NCBI GenBank assembly: GCA_023138975.1
Contig: JAGLON010000058.1
Coordinates: 1-64,000 of the forward strand
Source: Candidatus Zixiibacteriota bacterium
Lineage (GTDB): Bacteria > Zixibacteria > MSB-5A5 > GN15 > JAAZOE01
DNA length: 64,000 bases
Direction: 5' to 3'
In this document: positions 35,219 through 43,776 of the stretch, in pieces
Position numbering within the stretch: the first letter of the stretch is position 1
How the letters are laid out: each line of letters begins with the position of its first letter
Position numbers and translations under genes: made by a program
The notes under the pieces: generated by a model
Database searches by the model: none
The model's input: the letters and a program-made list of their open reading frames with translations, nothing else
What the model was told of the DNA's origin: nothing

Positions 35219-36175
35219 CTATTTTTTCATGTATGGAAATGAATTGCGCTCCCAGAAAATCCCATCGGAATACCCTTGAATGGCATCGTTCACATCTGCC
35301 ATCTCAAGTCTCTTTTGGGCTAATAGACAGAATTCTTCATCGATTTCCATACCGATATATCTTCGGCCGAGCTTCTTTGCTGTAATCGCAGTTGTTCCGC
35401 TTCCTAAAAACGGATCAAAAACAAGATCATCGGGATTACTGGATGCCAATATCAGCCTCGCCATCAATTTTTCGCTTTTTTGTGTCGGATGATCTGTGTT
35501 TTCAGGCATTGACCAAAATGGAATGGTGATGTCCGACCAGATATTCGAAGGCGCCGTATCTCGAAAGTTGCCTGCGTCTGTTGTTTTCCAGTCTTTCGGC
35601 CGGCCTTTTTCGTCCCGGTATGGAGCCCGGACTTTACGGCGTAAACGAATTTCGTCAAGATTGAAGGTGTATTTATCAGAAACAGTGCAGAACCAGATAT
35701 CTTCGCACGCGTTTTTCCAGTTGGCTTTGGCACCTCGTCCTTTCTCTCGCTCCCAGGTTATGCGGTTCCTTACCACGAAGTATTCATCAGCCGCTTGGTA
35801 GATAGAGGCCGACGACCGCCAATCGCCGCAGATATAGATGGTTGCGCTATCTTTTAAAAGTGGCGCAAACATTTCAAAATAGCCTCTTAGCAACTCAGTA
35901 TATTTGTCAATGCTGGTTTTAGAAAACGAGCGGCCGTTAAAACTCTTATTCATGTTATAAGGGGGGTCAAGAACCATTAGATCAACGCTGTTTCGGGGTA
36001 AGTACTTCGCGGCCTCATCACATGGGCCGTGTATTATTCCCGATTCACACGGTTTATTTTTCAAGTCTGCCAACGATATCAGTCGTTTTTTTAACCGCCT
36101 TTTATCTGCTCTGGTAAGTTGAATCGTCCGATTGCGGGGGGCGCGTTTTTTTAGTGTTAGTCTGCCGTTGCTCAT
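35219..36175 (-). CDS. Orphan DNA methyltransferase (N4-cytosine or N6-adenine type)
   Basis: The catalytic motif D-P-P-Y-N-M lies in the N-terminal third and the SAM motif F-D-P-F-L-G-S-G-T-T near the C-terminus. DPPY first and FxGxG later is the beta-class order. DPPY is common to N6-adenine methyltransferases, but N4-cytosine activity is not excluded. No restriction endonuclease or specificity gene is beside it, so it appears solitary, like regulatory methyltransferases. ATG 36175 is preferred over an in-frame TTG at 36190, but neither has a clear ribosome-binding site. The target sequence is unknown. Confidence 0.85.
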   Translation of the reverse strand: MSNGRLTLKKRAPRNRTIQLTRADKRRLKKRLISLADLKNKPCESGIIHGPCDEAAKYLPRNSVDLMVLDPPYNMNKSFNGRSFSKTSIDKYTELLRGYFEMFAPLLKDSATIYICGDWRSSASIYQAADEYFVVRNRITWEREKGRGAKANWKNACEDIWFCTVSDKYTFNLDEIRLRRKVRAPYRDEKGRPKDWKTTDAGNFRDTAPSNIWSDITIPFWSMPENTDHPTQKSEKLMARLILASSNPDDLVFDPFLGSGTTAITAKKLGRRYIGMEIDEEFCLLAQKRLEMADVNDAIQGYSDGIFWERNSFPYMKK

Positions 36176-36241
36176 GAGAATAATGAACAACGAGGTTTCC
36201 CTTAGCGCAATTTGTTTTATTTAGTTTTAAGAATTGAATAA

Positions 36242-36970
36242 TTATGTGAGTTCAGCAATTAGATGAGGCAAAACCTCTCCTGATAGACCCTGTAGAAATA
36301 TATCCGCGATATTGGTCAAACTGGTCGATTCGATATTTATTTCAACAACAAAGGCTCCAGCTTGACGAGCGATAAGCGGTAAAGATGCGGCCGGTTGAAC
36401 CATAGCCGATGTTCCCACTGAGAAAAAGACTTCGGCCTCCTCGGCGGATTTTATAGCATTTTGAATGGCACGCTCCGGAAGCATTTCTCCGAACCATACA
36501 ACATCGGGGCGAATCATGCCACCGCAATGACAATGAGGAAGTTTGTCTTTAAGGTTTATGTCCCCCTCAAACAATTCGTTGCATGAAAAACACTTATTTC
36601 TGGTGGCGTTACCATGTAATTCTATTATGTTGGATGATCCTGCTCGTTGGTGAAGATTATCAACGTTTTGAGTGATAAGCACGAAATTGTCAAACAACCG
36701 CTCCATCTTGCAAATAGCTTCATGTCCAGGATTGGGTTCAACTTTATTCATCAACTCCCGGCGATACTGATACCAGTCCCAAACCAGCTCGGGATTCGCC
36801 ATAAATCCATCCACCGAAGCTAATTCTTGGGGACTCATTTTATTCCAGATACCATCTTTACCTCGGAAAGTAGGTACTCCGGATTCAGCCGAGACACCAG
36901 CGCCGGTAGAGACAACGACTTTTGCCGCCGATCTTAAATGTTCAATAAGTTGCTCAGGAATATCAGTCAT
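36242..36970 (-). CDS. Sirtuin, NAD-dependent protein deacylase (SIRT5/CobB-like)
   Basis: The NAD pocket motif G-A-G-V-S-A-E-S-G-V-P-T-F-R, the T-Q-N-V-D-N-L-H block and the catalytic His119 (E-L-H-G-N) are present. The zinc is held by Cys127, Cys130, Cys147 and Cys149. Residues Tyr67 and Arg70 in W-Y-Q-Y-R-R-E match the Y-x-x-R pair that in SIRT5 binds succinyl or malonyl groups. It is probably a desuccinylase or demalonylase as much as a deacetylase. ATG 36970 is used; a TTG upstream is less likely. Confidence 0.9.
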   Translation of the reverse strand: MTDIPEQLIEHLRSAAKVVVSTGAGVSAESGVPTFRGKDGIWNKMSPQELASVDGFMANPELVWDWYQYRRELMNKVEPNPGHEAICKMERLFDNFVLITQNVDNLHQRAGSSNIIELHGNATRNKCFSCNELFEGDINLKDKLPHCHCGGMIRPDVVWFGEMLPERAIQNAIKSAEEAEVFFSVGTSAMVQPAASLPLIARQAGAFVVEINIESTSLTNIADIFLQGLSGEVLPHLIAELT

Positions 36971-37142
36971 ATAAATAATATACAATTTTTACAAAAGAAG
37001 TTCAAGCATTCACAGTTAGATATTTTCGATGTAAATAAAAGGAAAATCAACAAATGATAATTTGCTTCAAAGGTATAAATGCATTATCTATCTACTTCAG
37101 TAAGGTTTTGATTACATGGGTTTAACTGGGGAAGTAAGTGTT

Positions 37143-37526
37143 ATGAAAGTTAAAGAAATTCTGGAATCCAGAAAAGCACCAATTACGATACACGCGGAGA
37201 AGCATTTACAGGATGCTATGAGGCTTTTAATTGATCACAAAATCGGATCACTGATTGTGGTGGATGATGAAGATAAGCCGAGCGGGATTATTACGGAGCA
37301 CGACATCTTTCATCTGGCCTATCGTTTTCGGGGCGATATGATGGATATGGTCGTTGGCGATAATATGACGAAAAACCTGGTCCTTGCGTCACCGGACGAT
37401 AGTCTTAATAAAATTGCCGATATTATGATGGAGAAGCACATCCGTCATATTCCCATCACCGATGATTCTAAAAAACTACTGGGAATTATTTCTATTCGGG
37501 ATTTAGTTGGATATTTACGAGGTTAA
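37143..37526 (+). CDS. Small CBS-domain pair protein
   Basis: Two CBS domains fill the protein: I-G-S-L-I-V-V-D-D-E-D-K-P-S-G-I-I-T-E-H-D-I in the first, and R-H-I-P-I-T-D-D-S-K-K-L-L-G-I-I-S-I-R-D-L in the second. Such modules bind adenosine nucleotides and report energy state, but here there is no catalytic partner domain. ATG 37143 opens directly with M-K-V-K-E-I-L as in relatives and has a GGGGA stretch upstream. ATG 37116 would add nine residues. It is a single gene, with a hairpin after the stop. Confidence 0.88.
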   Translation: MKVKEILESRKAPITIHAEKHLQDAMRLLIDHKIGSLIVVDDEDKPSGIITEHDIFHLAYRFRGDMMDMVVGDNMTKNLVLASPDDSLNKIADIMMEKHIRHIPITDDSKKLLGIISIRDLVGYLRG

Positions 37527-37544
37527 AAAACCAATACTTAAATA

Positions 37545-37578
37545 GAAAGCCGCCGAAATATAAGAACCGGCGACTTTC
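37545..37578. terminator. Hairpin between convergent CBS and CheV-like genes
   Basis: AAAGCCGCCG pairs with CGGCGACTTT (one mismatch) around a loop of about ten bases, between two convergent stops. Confidence 0.6.
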
Positions 37579-37590
37579 CTGCTTATATTT

Positions 37591-38583
37591 TCAAGTCACT
37601 GGGTCGGCGATTTCTTCAGTATTGGTTTCAACAATTTTGTCATCGGCTGAAGCTTCATCGGCAGGTATACTATCGGCTGAGGCATCCTTTTTGGTAATAA
37701 ATTCCCGGACTTTATCAAGCAGTTCTTCAATATTCAGTTTGGTAACGTGAGCATCCGCTTTTAAAAACTCAGCGCGATTTTTCATGCCGACATCTCCAAT
37801 AGATGAATAGACGATAACCGGAGTATCGGTGGGGCATTTTGCCGATCCATCACGAATGGCGCAGGTCAATGCCAAACCATCCATACGCGGCATTTCGACA
37901 TCGCTGATAATTATATCATAGTCAGGATCAAGCTTAAGAGTATTGAGAGCCTCTATTCCGTCATGAACGGCTGTAACCTCAAACCCCATCTCACTTAGTT
38001 CAGACGAAAGCATTGTCTGTACCGATGTCGAATCCTCAGCTATGAGAGCCCGGCGCCCTTCGCCGTATTTTTCGAGTTCTCGAATTTTTCTTGTCTGGTT
38101 GATTTGAAGCTCGGGACAAAGATCTAAAATAATAGTCTCATAATCCAGGAGCAGAATGATATGATCCTCAGAGGGTTTCACCATCCCCAGAATAAAGCGG
38201 TGATCGAGATTGCCCATCACGCTTTTAGCGTCAATAACATCTTCCCACTTGAAATGGTGAATCCAATCAACTTTACTAACCAGAAATCCGTTAGATTGCT
38301 CAAAAAACTCAGTAATGACAATTTTGTTATTTTTAGTACTATCCAACTCCGGCAATCCGAGGAAGGCCGCCAGATCAATTATCGGAATGATTTTCCCTCT
38401 ATCCTCAAATATCCCCTTTATCGCAGGGTGAGAGTGCGGTGTCTTTGTTTTTAACGGTACCTTGGATATAATTTTATTGACTTTCAGAATATTTATTCCA
38501 AAGCAGGCGTCACCCAGTCGGTATTCCAGGATACGAACTTCATTAGAACCGCTTTTTAGATAAGAATCAGCTTCAAGTTTCAT
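37591..38583 (-). CDS. cheV: CheV-like protein: CheW domain plus response-regulator receiver
   Basis: Residues 1-160 are a CheW-like coupling domain (R-L-G-D-A-C-F-G-I-N-I-L-K-V). Residues 175-300 are a receiver with Asp228 as phosphoacceptor (I-I-S-D-V-E-M-P-R-M-D-G). This is the CheV layout. The C-terminus adds an acidic extension. ATG 38583 overlaps the kinase stop by 11 bp and has GGAGGG upstream, whereas a longer frame starts at 38640. No cheA, methyl-accepting receptor or flagellar gene is visible, so it may belong to a distant array or a two-gene system with the kinase. Confidence 0.88.
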   Translation of the reverse strand: MKLEADSYLKSGSNEVRILEYRLGDACFGINILKVNKIISKVPLKTKTPHSHPAIKGIFEDRGKIIPIIDLAAFLGLPELDSTKNNKIVITEFFEQSNGFLVSKVDWIHHFKWEDVIDAKSVMGNLDHRFILGMVKPSEDHIILLLDYETIILDLCPELQINQTRKIRELEKYGEGRRALIAEDSTSVQTMLSSELSEMGFEVTAVHDGIEALNTLKLDPDYDIIISDVEMPRMDGLALTCAIRDGSAKCPTDTPVIVYSSIGDVGMKNRAEFLKADAHVTKLNIEELLDKVREFITKKDASADSIPADEASADDKIVETNTEEIADPVT

Positions 38584-39322
38584 TCTTACACCCTCCAGCC
38601 GGAATTGAAAAAGTGATGATAGCTCCCTTTTCCCGACCATTTTTAGCAGTGATTTTACCGCCCATTTGTTCTACCGCCATGCGGCAGAAGAATAGTCCGA
38701 TACCCACTCCGCGATGTAGTCCGCGGTCTCGGTAGTTTAATTGCTTAAAAACGGTAAATAATTCTTCCGGATTAATATCTTTGAGTCCGGTTCCCGAATC
38801 TGAAACCGAAATTTTGCCCATATTGTCTACCACCTCTGCACTGACAACAATTTCTCCGTTAGGGGGAGTGTGACGAATGGCGTTAAAAATCAAATTATCC
38901 ATAATTCGTCCGAACAGGAGCTTATCGGCTGTAGCTATGATTTCATTTCGAGGCAGACGCGTGATTATTTTAATTTTCTGTTCGGAGGCAGCCGGGTGTG
39001 CCATTCGGCAGCTATCGGTTAATAGCTGATTCAAAGAACAATCACTGAGATTAACGCTAAACTGTGAGGTTCCGGATTGAGCCGTTTTCAGTAAATCCTG
39101 AATAATTGCCTCAGCCCGCTCAATTGCGATTCTACTCGAGTGTAACAGATCTTTGTGAGATTTGTTTGAATCGTTAAATCGGCCGCTTTCGATCAAGTTA
39201 TAAATCGCCTTGATCGATACCAGTGGACTCACCAAATCATGCGCAAAAATTGACGTGAAGCGGATAACTTCCCGCTCCAGTTCAATCGTGGAGTCAGTCT
39301 TGTTTGCTGCAATTTCTGCCAT
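38573..39322 (-). CDS. Soluble sensor histidine kinase without a sensor domain
   Basis: The HisKA H-box is F-A-H28-D-L-V-S-P-L. The HATPase_c domain has the N box (N-L-I-F-N-A-I-R-H-T-P), G1 (S-D-S-G-T-G-L) and G2 (G-V-G-I-G-L-F-F-C) motifs. There is no transmembrane helix or recognisable input domain in 249 residues. It overlaps the CheV-like gene by 11 bp, so the CheV receiver is the obvious phosphorylation partner. Confidence 0.92.
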   Translation of the reverse strand: MAEIAANKTDSTIELEREVIRFTSIFAHDLVSPLVSIKAIYNLIESGRFNDSNKSHKDLLHSSRIAIERAEAIIQDLLKTAQSGTSQFSVNLSDCSLNQLLTDSCRMAHPAASEQKIKIITRLPRNEIIATADKLLFGRIMDNLIFNAIRHTPPNGEIVVSAEVVDNMGKISVSDSGTGLKDINPEELFTVFKQLNYRDRGLHRGVGIGLFFCRMAVEQMGGKITAKNGREKGAIITFSIPAGGCKNET

Positions 39323-39475
39323 TAAAATTCTTTCTGTTATCTATATTACCTGCCCCGGCCATGTTATCTCACTACTTTATTATCGGTAAAGGGACGAAAA
39401 TCTAAAATTACATTTGGCAGACAATTTATCGGTTTTAAAAGATTCCTTGCGGAATACTCTGATATATAAAACCAT

Positions 39476-39504
39476 TTGACCGATAACCGGTATAAGCCTA
39501 TATT
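39476..39504 (+). promoter_or_regulatory. Probable promoter of the gmd-rmd operon
   Basis: TTGACC (39476-39481) and TATATT (39499-39504) are separated by 17 bases, about 35 bp before the gmd ATG, which has a CAGGGAT-type ribosome-binding site. Confidence 0.58.
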
Positions 39505-39538
39505 CGACCAATAGAATTAAACCGGAAAGGGCAGGGAT

Positions 39539-40501
39539 ATGCGTGCGTTAATTACCGGAATCACCGGGCAGGACGGTTCTTATCTGACAGAGTTTTTACT
39601 CTCCAAAGGCTATGAGGTTTTCGGCGTTGTGCGCCGGGCATCCACTGAGTCTTTTGAGCGTATAGATCATATAAAGGATAAGATTACGCTTTTGCAGGCT
39701 GACCTATTGGATCAACTTTCCCTTATCAGTGTCGTCGAAGAATCCAAACCGGATGAGATATACAACCTTGCGGCGCAATCCTTCGTTCCAACTTCGTGGA
39801 CTCAACCGGTTTTAACCGGCGAATTTAACGCGCTCGGTGTTACTAAGGTGCTCGAAGCGATTCGGCTGGTAAATAGGAAAATCAAATTCTATCAGGCCTC
39901 ATCTTCGGAAATGTTTGGTAAAGTTCGCGAGACGCCGCAAACCGAGGCAACTCCACTTTATCCACGGTCGCCTTATGGCGTAGCAAAAGTTTACGGCCAC
40001 TGGATAACTATTAACTACCGTGAAAGTTACGACATCTTTGCCACCAGCGGAATACTATTCAATCATGAATCTCCCCGGCGCGGACTCGAATTCGTCACCC
40101 GCAAAATTACTAATGGGGTTGCCAGAATAAAACTGGGTCTGGACGACAATCTCGCCCTTGGTAATCTTGACGCCAAACGCGATTGGGGATACGCCGGTGA
40201 TTATGTCAAAGCTATGTGGCTGATGTTGCAGCAGGATAAGCCGGATGATTTTGTTATCTCTACCGGCGAAACTCATTCTGTTAAAGAATTTGTTGAAGAA
40301 GCTTTCAGCATCGCCGACCTGGATTGGAAGAAATACGTTACCAAAGATCCCCGTTTTATGCGTCCTGCTGAAGTCGATTTTCTGGTCGGAGATTCGAGCA
40401 AGGCCAAGAAAATATTAGGCTGGGAGCCAGAGTATGATTTTAAAGGGCTTGTGAAACTCATGGTTGAAGCTGATATCAAACTTCTCGGGGAGAAGCGATA
40501 A
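39539..40501 (+). CDS. gmd: GDP-mannose 4,6-dehydratase
   Basis: Gmd converts GDP-mannose to GDP-4-keto-6-deoxymannose. The SDR motif [10 protein letters not shown], the S-S-S-E-M-F-G segment and the active-site Y-G-V-A-K are present. [10 protein letters not shown] and R-K-I-T are Gmd hallmarks. At 320 aa it is shorter than the usual 345-370, mostly at the C-terminus. It overlaps the next gene by one base, so the pair is coupled for GDP-deoxyhexose synthesis. Confidence 0.95.
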   Translation: MRALITGITGQDGSYLTEFLLSKGYEVFGVVRRASTESFERIDHIKDKITLLQADLLDQLSLISVVEESKPDEIYNLAAQSFVPTSWTQPVLTGEFNALGVTKVLEAIRLVNRKIKFYQASSSEMFGKVRETPQTEATPLYPRSPYGVAKVYGHWITINYRESYDIFATSGILFNHESPRRGLEFVTRKITNGVARIKLGLDDNLALGNLDAKRDWGYAGDYVKAMWLMLQQDKPDDFVISTGETHSVKEFVEEAFSIADLDWKKYVTKDPRFMRPAEVDFLVGDSSKAKKILGWEPEYDFKGLVKLMVEADIKLLGEKR

Positions 40502-41454
40502 TTAAAGCCTATATTACCGGAATATGCGGTTTCGCCGGTTCATGGCTGGCCGAAGAATTAACTGCTCACGGCTATAATGTCGCCGGAGCGGCTCTTCCAC
40601 ATGAGTCTGATATTCATGTGCGTCAGATCCGCCCAGCGATAAAGATTGATCGATTTGATATTACTAATTTAAATGCCTGTAAAAAAATTATAGGAAAGAG
40701 GAAACCGGATTATTTATTTCATCTGGCTGCCTTCGCATCTGTTGGTCAGTCATTTGCCGAAGGCGAAAAAGTCTTTGAAGTCAATGTTAACGGAACCGGA
40801 AATATACTGAAAGCAGTATGCGGAAAAAAATGGCTGCGGAAAATCATTTGCGTTAGTTCATCCGATATTTACGGCCCGATAAAAAAGGCTGATTTACCAC
40901 TTAAACCGACTCAATTGTTTAATCCTGTTTCGCCCTATGCTCAGAGTAAAGCGGCGGCAGAGTACTTGATTAAAGTTTATGGTGAGAACTATGGTATTCC
41001 GATTACAGTTGTTCGGCCGTTTAACCATACGGGGCCTCGCCAATGCGCTAATTTTGTTATTCCCGCGTTTTGTAACAAAATTATTAAAGCGGAAATATCT
41101 GGCGGGAAAACGCCGGTATCCGTTGGTAATCTTGATGCCCGGAGGGATATATCCGATGTTCGTGATATTGTCCGGGGTTATCGGATGATTGCTGAAAGAG
41201 GAACGGTTGGAGAAACTTACCATCTATGTTCGGGCAAGGCATTTAGAATAGGAGATTTGCTAAAAAAACTGATCTCTTTCTCCGATATTAATATTAAGGT
41301 ACAAAAAGATATCAAACTTCTCCGTAAAACAGATATTCCCGTTTTAAGAGGAAGTTATTTCAAGACGAGAAAAGAAACAGGCTGGAAACCAGAGATTACT
41401 ATTGATAAAACGCTACGGGACAGTCTTGATTACCGGCGAAAAGCAAGCCAATAG
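40501..41454 (+). CDS. rmd: GDP-6-deoxy-4-keto-mannose reductase (RMD), probable ATT start
   Basis: Read from 40501 the protein opens [16 protein letters not shown], the Rossmann G-x-x-G-x-x-G segment that the family needs. The first standard in-frame start is GTG 40618, which would delete it. An ATT (40501) or ATA (40498) start therefore seems used: GGGGAG at 40487-40492 lies about eight bases upstream and the ATT overlaps the gmd TAA. The active-site Y-x3-K is Y-A-Q-S-K, and R-P-F-N-H-T-G-P-R-Q is typical of RMD. With gmd it should make GDP-D-rhamnose. An assembly error at the start codon is the alternative. Confidence 0.88.
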   Translation: MKAYITGICGFAGSWLAEELTAHGYNVAGAALPHESDIHVRQIRPAIKIDRFDITNLNACKKIIGKRKPDYLFHLAAFASVGQSFAEGEKVFEVNVNGTGNILKAVCGKKWLRKIICVSSSDIYGPIKKADLPLKPTQLFNPVSPYAQSKAAAEYLIKVYGENYGIPITVVRPFNHTGPRQCANFVIPAFCNKIIKAEISGGKTPVSVGNLDARRDISDVRDIVRGYRMIAERGTVGETYHLCSGKAFRIGDLLKKLISFSDINIKVQKDIKLLRKTDIPVLRGSYFKTRKETGWKPEITIDKTLRDSLDYRRKASQ

Positions 41455-41467
41455 CAGGGAGTGATTT

Positions 41468-42775
41468 GTGAAAAAGAAACTGTTGCAGAAAATCAAGGAT
41501 AGAAGCGCCAAGATTGGTATTATCGGGTTGGGATATGTCGGTCTTCCCTTAGCCGTTGAGTTTGCTGAAAATGGATTCAAAGTTTTGGGATACGATGTCT
41601 GGGACAAGAAAGTCAAATTGATTAATAGTGGTAAGTCTGATATTGATGATATTCCGGACACACAAGTCGCGCCGCTGGTCAAGACCGGATATCTAAAGGC
41701 TACCACGGATGATAAAATACTTAGTCAGGCTGATTGTGTTTTTATCTGCGTGCCGACTCCTTTGTCGAAAACCAAAGACCCCGATATCAGCTATATTTTA
41801 TCGGCCTGCGATTCGGTCGTCAAATATATGCATAAGGACATGCTGGTCGTTCTGGAATCCACAACCTATCCGGGAACAACCGATGAGGTTATAATGCCTC
41901 GTCTCGAAGCGAGTGGTTTGAAAGCCGGCAAGGATTTCTATCTGGCTTTTTCTCCTGAGCGAGTTGACCCGGGTAATGCCAAATACTCGACTAAGAATAC
42001 TCCTCGGGTCGTTGGTGGTATCACCAATAAGTGCACTCAAATGGCCAAAATTTGCTATGAACAAGTGATCCCGAATATTTATCCGGTATCCTCGACTCGA
42101 GCCGCCGAAATGGTTAAACTTCTGGAAAACACATTCCGTTCGGTCAATATCGGCCTGGTTAATGAAGTTGCTCTCATGTGTCGCCGTCTCGATATGGACG
42201 TTTGGGAAATTATAGATGCGGCTGCAACCAAGCCTTTTGGTTTCATGCCCTTTTATCCGGGTCCGGGACTCGGCGGACACTGCATCCCGATTGATCCCCA
42301 TTACCTGTCGTGGAAACTAAAAACACTTAATTATTACGCGCGGTTCATTGAACTGGCCGGAGACATCAATTCACACATGCCCGAATGGGTCATAGAGCGG
42401 ATTACCTTGTTATTAAACGACCGCGGTAAATCAGTCAAAAACGCCAAACTCTATATTCTGGGAGTGGCGTACAAGAAAAACATTCAGGATATTCGAGAAT
42501 CGCCGGCTCTTGACGTGTTAAAGTTACTGGACCGGCTTGGCGCCAAACTTAGTTATACTGATCCCTACGTCCCGATAATAAAATGGGATAATCATGAAAT
42601 GAAATCGACTAAATTGACTGCTGGTAAGTTGAAAAAATCGGACATGGTCATTATTCTTACCGACCATATGGATTTCAATTACGAATGGATAGTTGAAAAC
42701 GCCAATCTTATTTTCGATACCCGTAACGCAACCGCTCGGGTCATTGAAAACAGGGACAAGATTATAAAGCTCTAA
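41468..42775 (+). CDS. UDP-N-acetylhexosamine 6-dehydrogenase (UDP-sugar dehydrogenase family)
   Basis: The NAD-binding motif is G-L-G-Y-V-G-L-P-L-A and the catalytic Cys sits in G-L-G-G-H-C-I-P-I-D-P. The 435-residue length and the two-domain pattern fit enzymes that oxidise UDP-GlcNAc or UDP-ManNAc to the uronic acid. The G-P-G-L-G-G-H-C-I-P-I-D-P-H-Y-L-S-W segment is closest to the UDP-GlcNAc group. The exact sugar is inferred. It starts with GTG 13 bp after rmd and ends before a strong terminator, giving a gmd-rmd-dehydrogenase operon for polysaccharide precursors. Confidence 0.9.
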   Translation: MKKKLLQKIKDRSAKIGIIGLGYVGLPLAVEFAENGFKVLGYDVWDKKVKLINSGKSDIDDIPDTQVAPLVKTGYLKATTDDKILSQADCVFICVPTPLSKTKDPDISYILSACDSVVKYMHKDMLVVLESTTYPGTTDEVIMPRLEASGLKAGKDFYLAFSPERVDPGNAKYSTKNTPRVVGGITNKCTQMAKICYEQVIPNIYPVSSTRAAEMVKLLENTFRSVNIGLVNEVALMCRRLDMDVWEIIDAAATKPFGFMPFYPGPGLGGHCIPIDPHYLSWKLKTLNYYARFIELAGDINSHMPEWVIERITLLLNDRGKSVKNAKLYILGVAYKKNIQDIRESPALDVLKLLDRLGAKLSYTDPYVPIIKWDNHEMKSTKLTAGKLKKSDMVIILTDHMDFNYEWIVENANLIFDTRNATARVIENRDKIIKL

Positions 42776-42787
42776 AGAGCTTCTACC

Positions 42788-42820
42788 GCAAAAACCCGGG
42801 CATTGTCCGGGTTTTTTTTA
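42788..42820 (+). terminator. Terminator of the gmd-rmd-dehydrogenase operon
   Basis: AAAACCCGG pairs with CCGGGTTTT around a short loop, followed by a run of eight T. Confidence 0.88.
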
Positions 42821-42876
42821 TGCGTATATTTACCTCTCTTGATAATAACGCGATTATAGAGTATTATATCAAGCTG

Positions 42877-43773
42877 ATGAAAAAAAATGCTTCGCATATA
42901 ATTGAAACTGGTGATGAATTATTAAACCATCTTGATAGTTGCGATCTTTGCCCGCAGGAATGCGGCGTTGACCGAACGGCAGGTATGACCGGGGAGTGTC
43001 AAGCCGGAGATATGGTTCGGGTTGCCAGCTGTAATCTTCATTTTGGTGAGGAACCTCCGATAAGCGGTATCCGTGGCTCAGGTACGATTTTCTTTTCAGG
43101 GTGCAGTTTATCATGTCTCTATTGCCAGAATTTTCCGATAAGCCAGCAGTCAGTTGGCTCTAATATGACTATTGAAGAGCTTTCCCGAAAAATGTTAGCT
43201 CTCGAAAAACGGGGTGCCCACAATATAAATTTGGTCACACCGGATCACTTTTTTGGGCATGCAATCAAAGCTATTGGGTTGGCGGTCAGGGACGGGATGG
43301 AAATCCCAATTGTTTGCAACAGCTCAGGTTTTCAAAAAAAAGAGATAATTGAACGGCTGGAGGGCATTGTCGATATCTATCTGGTGGATATGCGCTATTC
43401 AGATGATGAAATTGCCCGCAACTGTTCCGGGGCAAAGCGGTATAAGGAAGTAAACCGAGCTGCGATCCGGGAAATGTATCGACAAGTAGGGAATCTTAGA
43501 CTTAACTCGGACGGAATTGGATTAGGAGGTATTTTGGTCAGGCATCTGGTTTTACCGGGTTTTTGCTCCGGCTCAGGAGAGATATTTAAATTCCTTGCTG
43601 AGGAGATTTCAAAAGATGTTTATGTCAGCTTGATGAGCCAATACTTTCCTGCTTATAAAGCAAAGAACAGCAAGGGATTTGACCGGAAAATCACTTCCGG
43701 CGAGTTTGACAAGACCATTGAGATGTTCTATAATGTTGGACTGAGCAATGGCTATATACAGGAAATGAGGTAG
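42877..43773 (+). CDS. Radical SAM protein, pyruvate-formate-lyase-activase-like
   Basis: The radical SAM cluster motif is C-S-L-S-C-L-Y-C-Q-N. A preceding Cys set (C-D-L-C-P-Q-E-C-G-V-D-R with G-E-C-Q-A-G) is typical of the PflA-like COG1313 group, annotated as putative activases without known substrates. I use ATG 42877, which gives about 23 residues before the first Cys as in relatives. ATG 42820 would begin on the T-run of the preceding terminator. It is followed by the TPR lipoprotein 3 bp later. Confidence 0.82.
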   Translation: MKKNASHIIETGDELLNHLDSCDLCPQECGVDRTAGMTGECQAGDMVRVASCNLHFGEEPPISGIRGSGTIFFSGCSLSCLYCQNFPISQQSVGSNMTIEELSRKMLALEKRGAHNINLVTPDHFFGHAIKAIGLAVRDGMEIPIVCNSSGFQKKEIIERLEGIVDIYLVDMRYSDDEIARNCSGAKRYKEVNRAAIREMYRQVGNLRLNSDGIGLGGILVRHLVLPGFCSGSGEIFKFLAEEISKDVYVSLMSQYFPAYKAKNSKGFDRKITSGEFDKTIEMFYNVGLSNGYIQEMR

Positions 43774-43776
43774 TTT

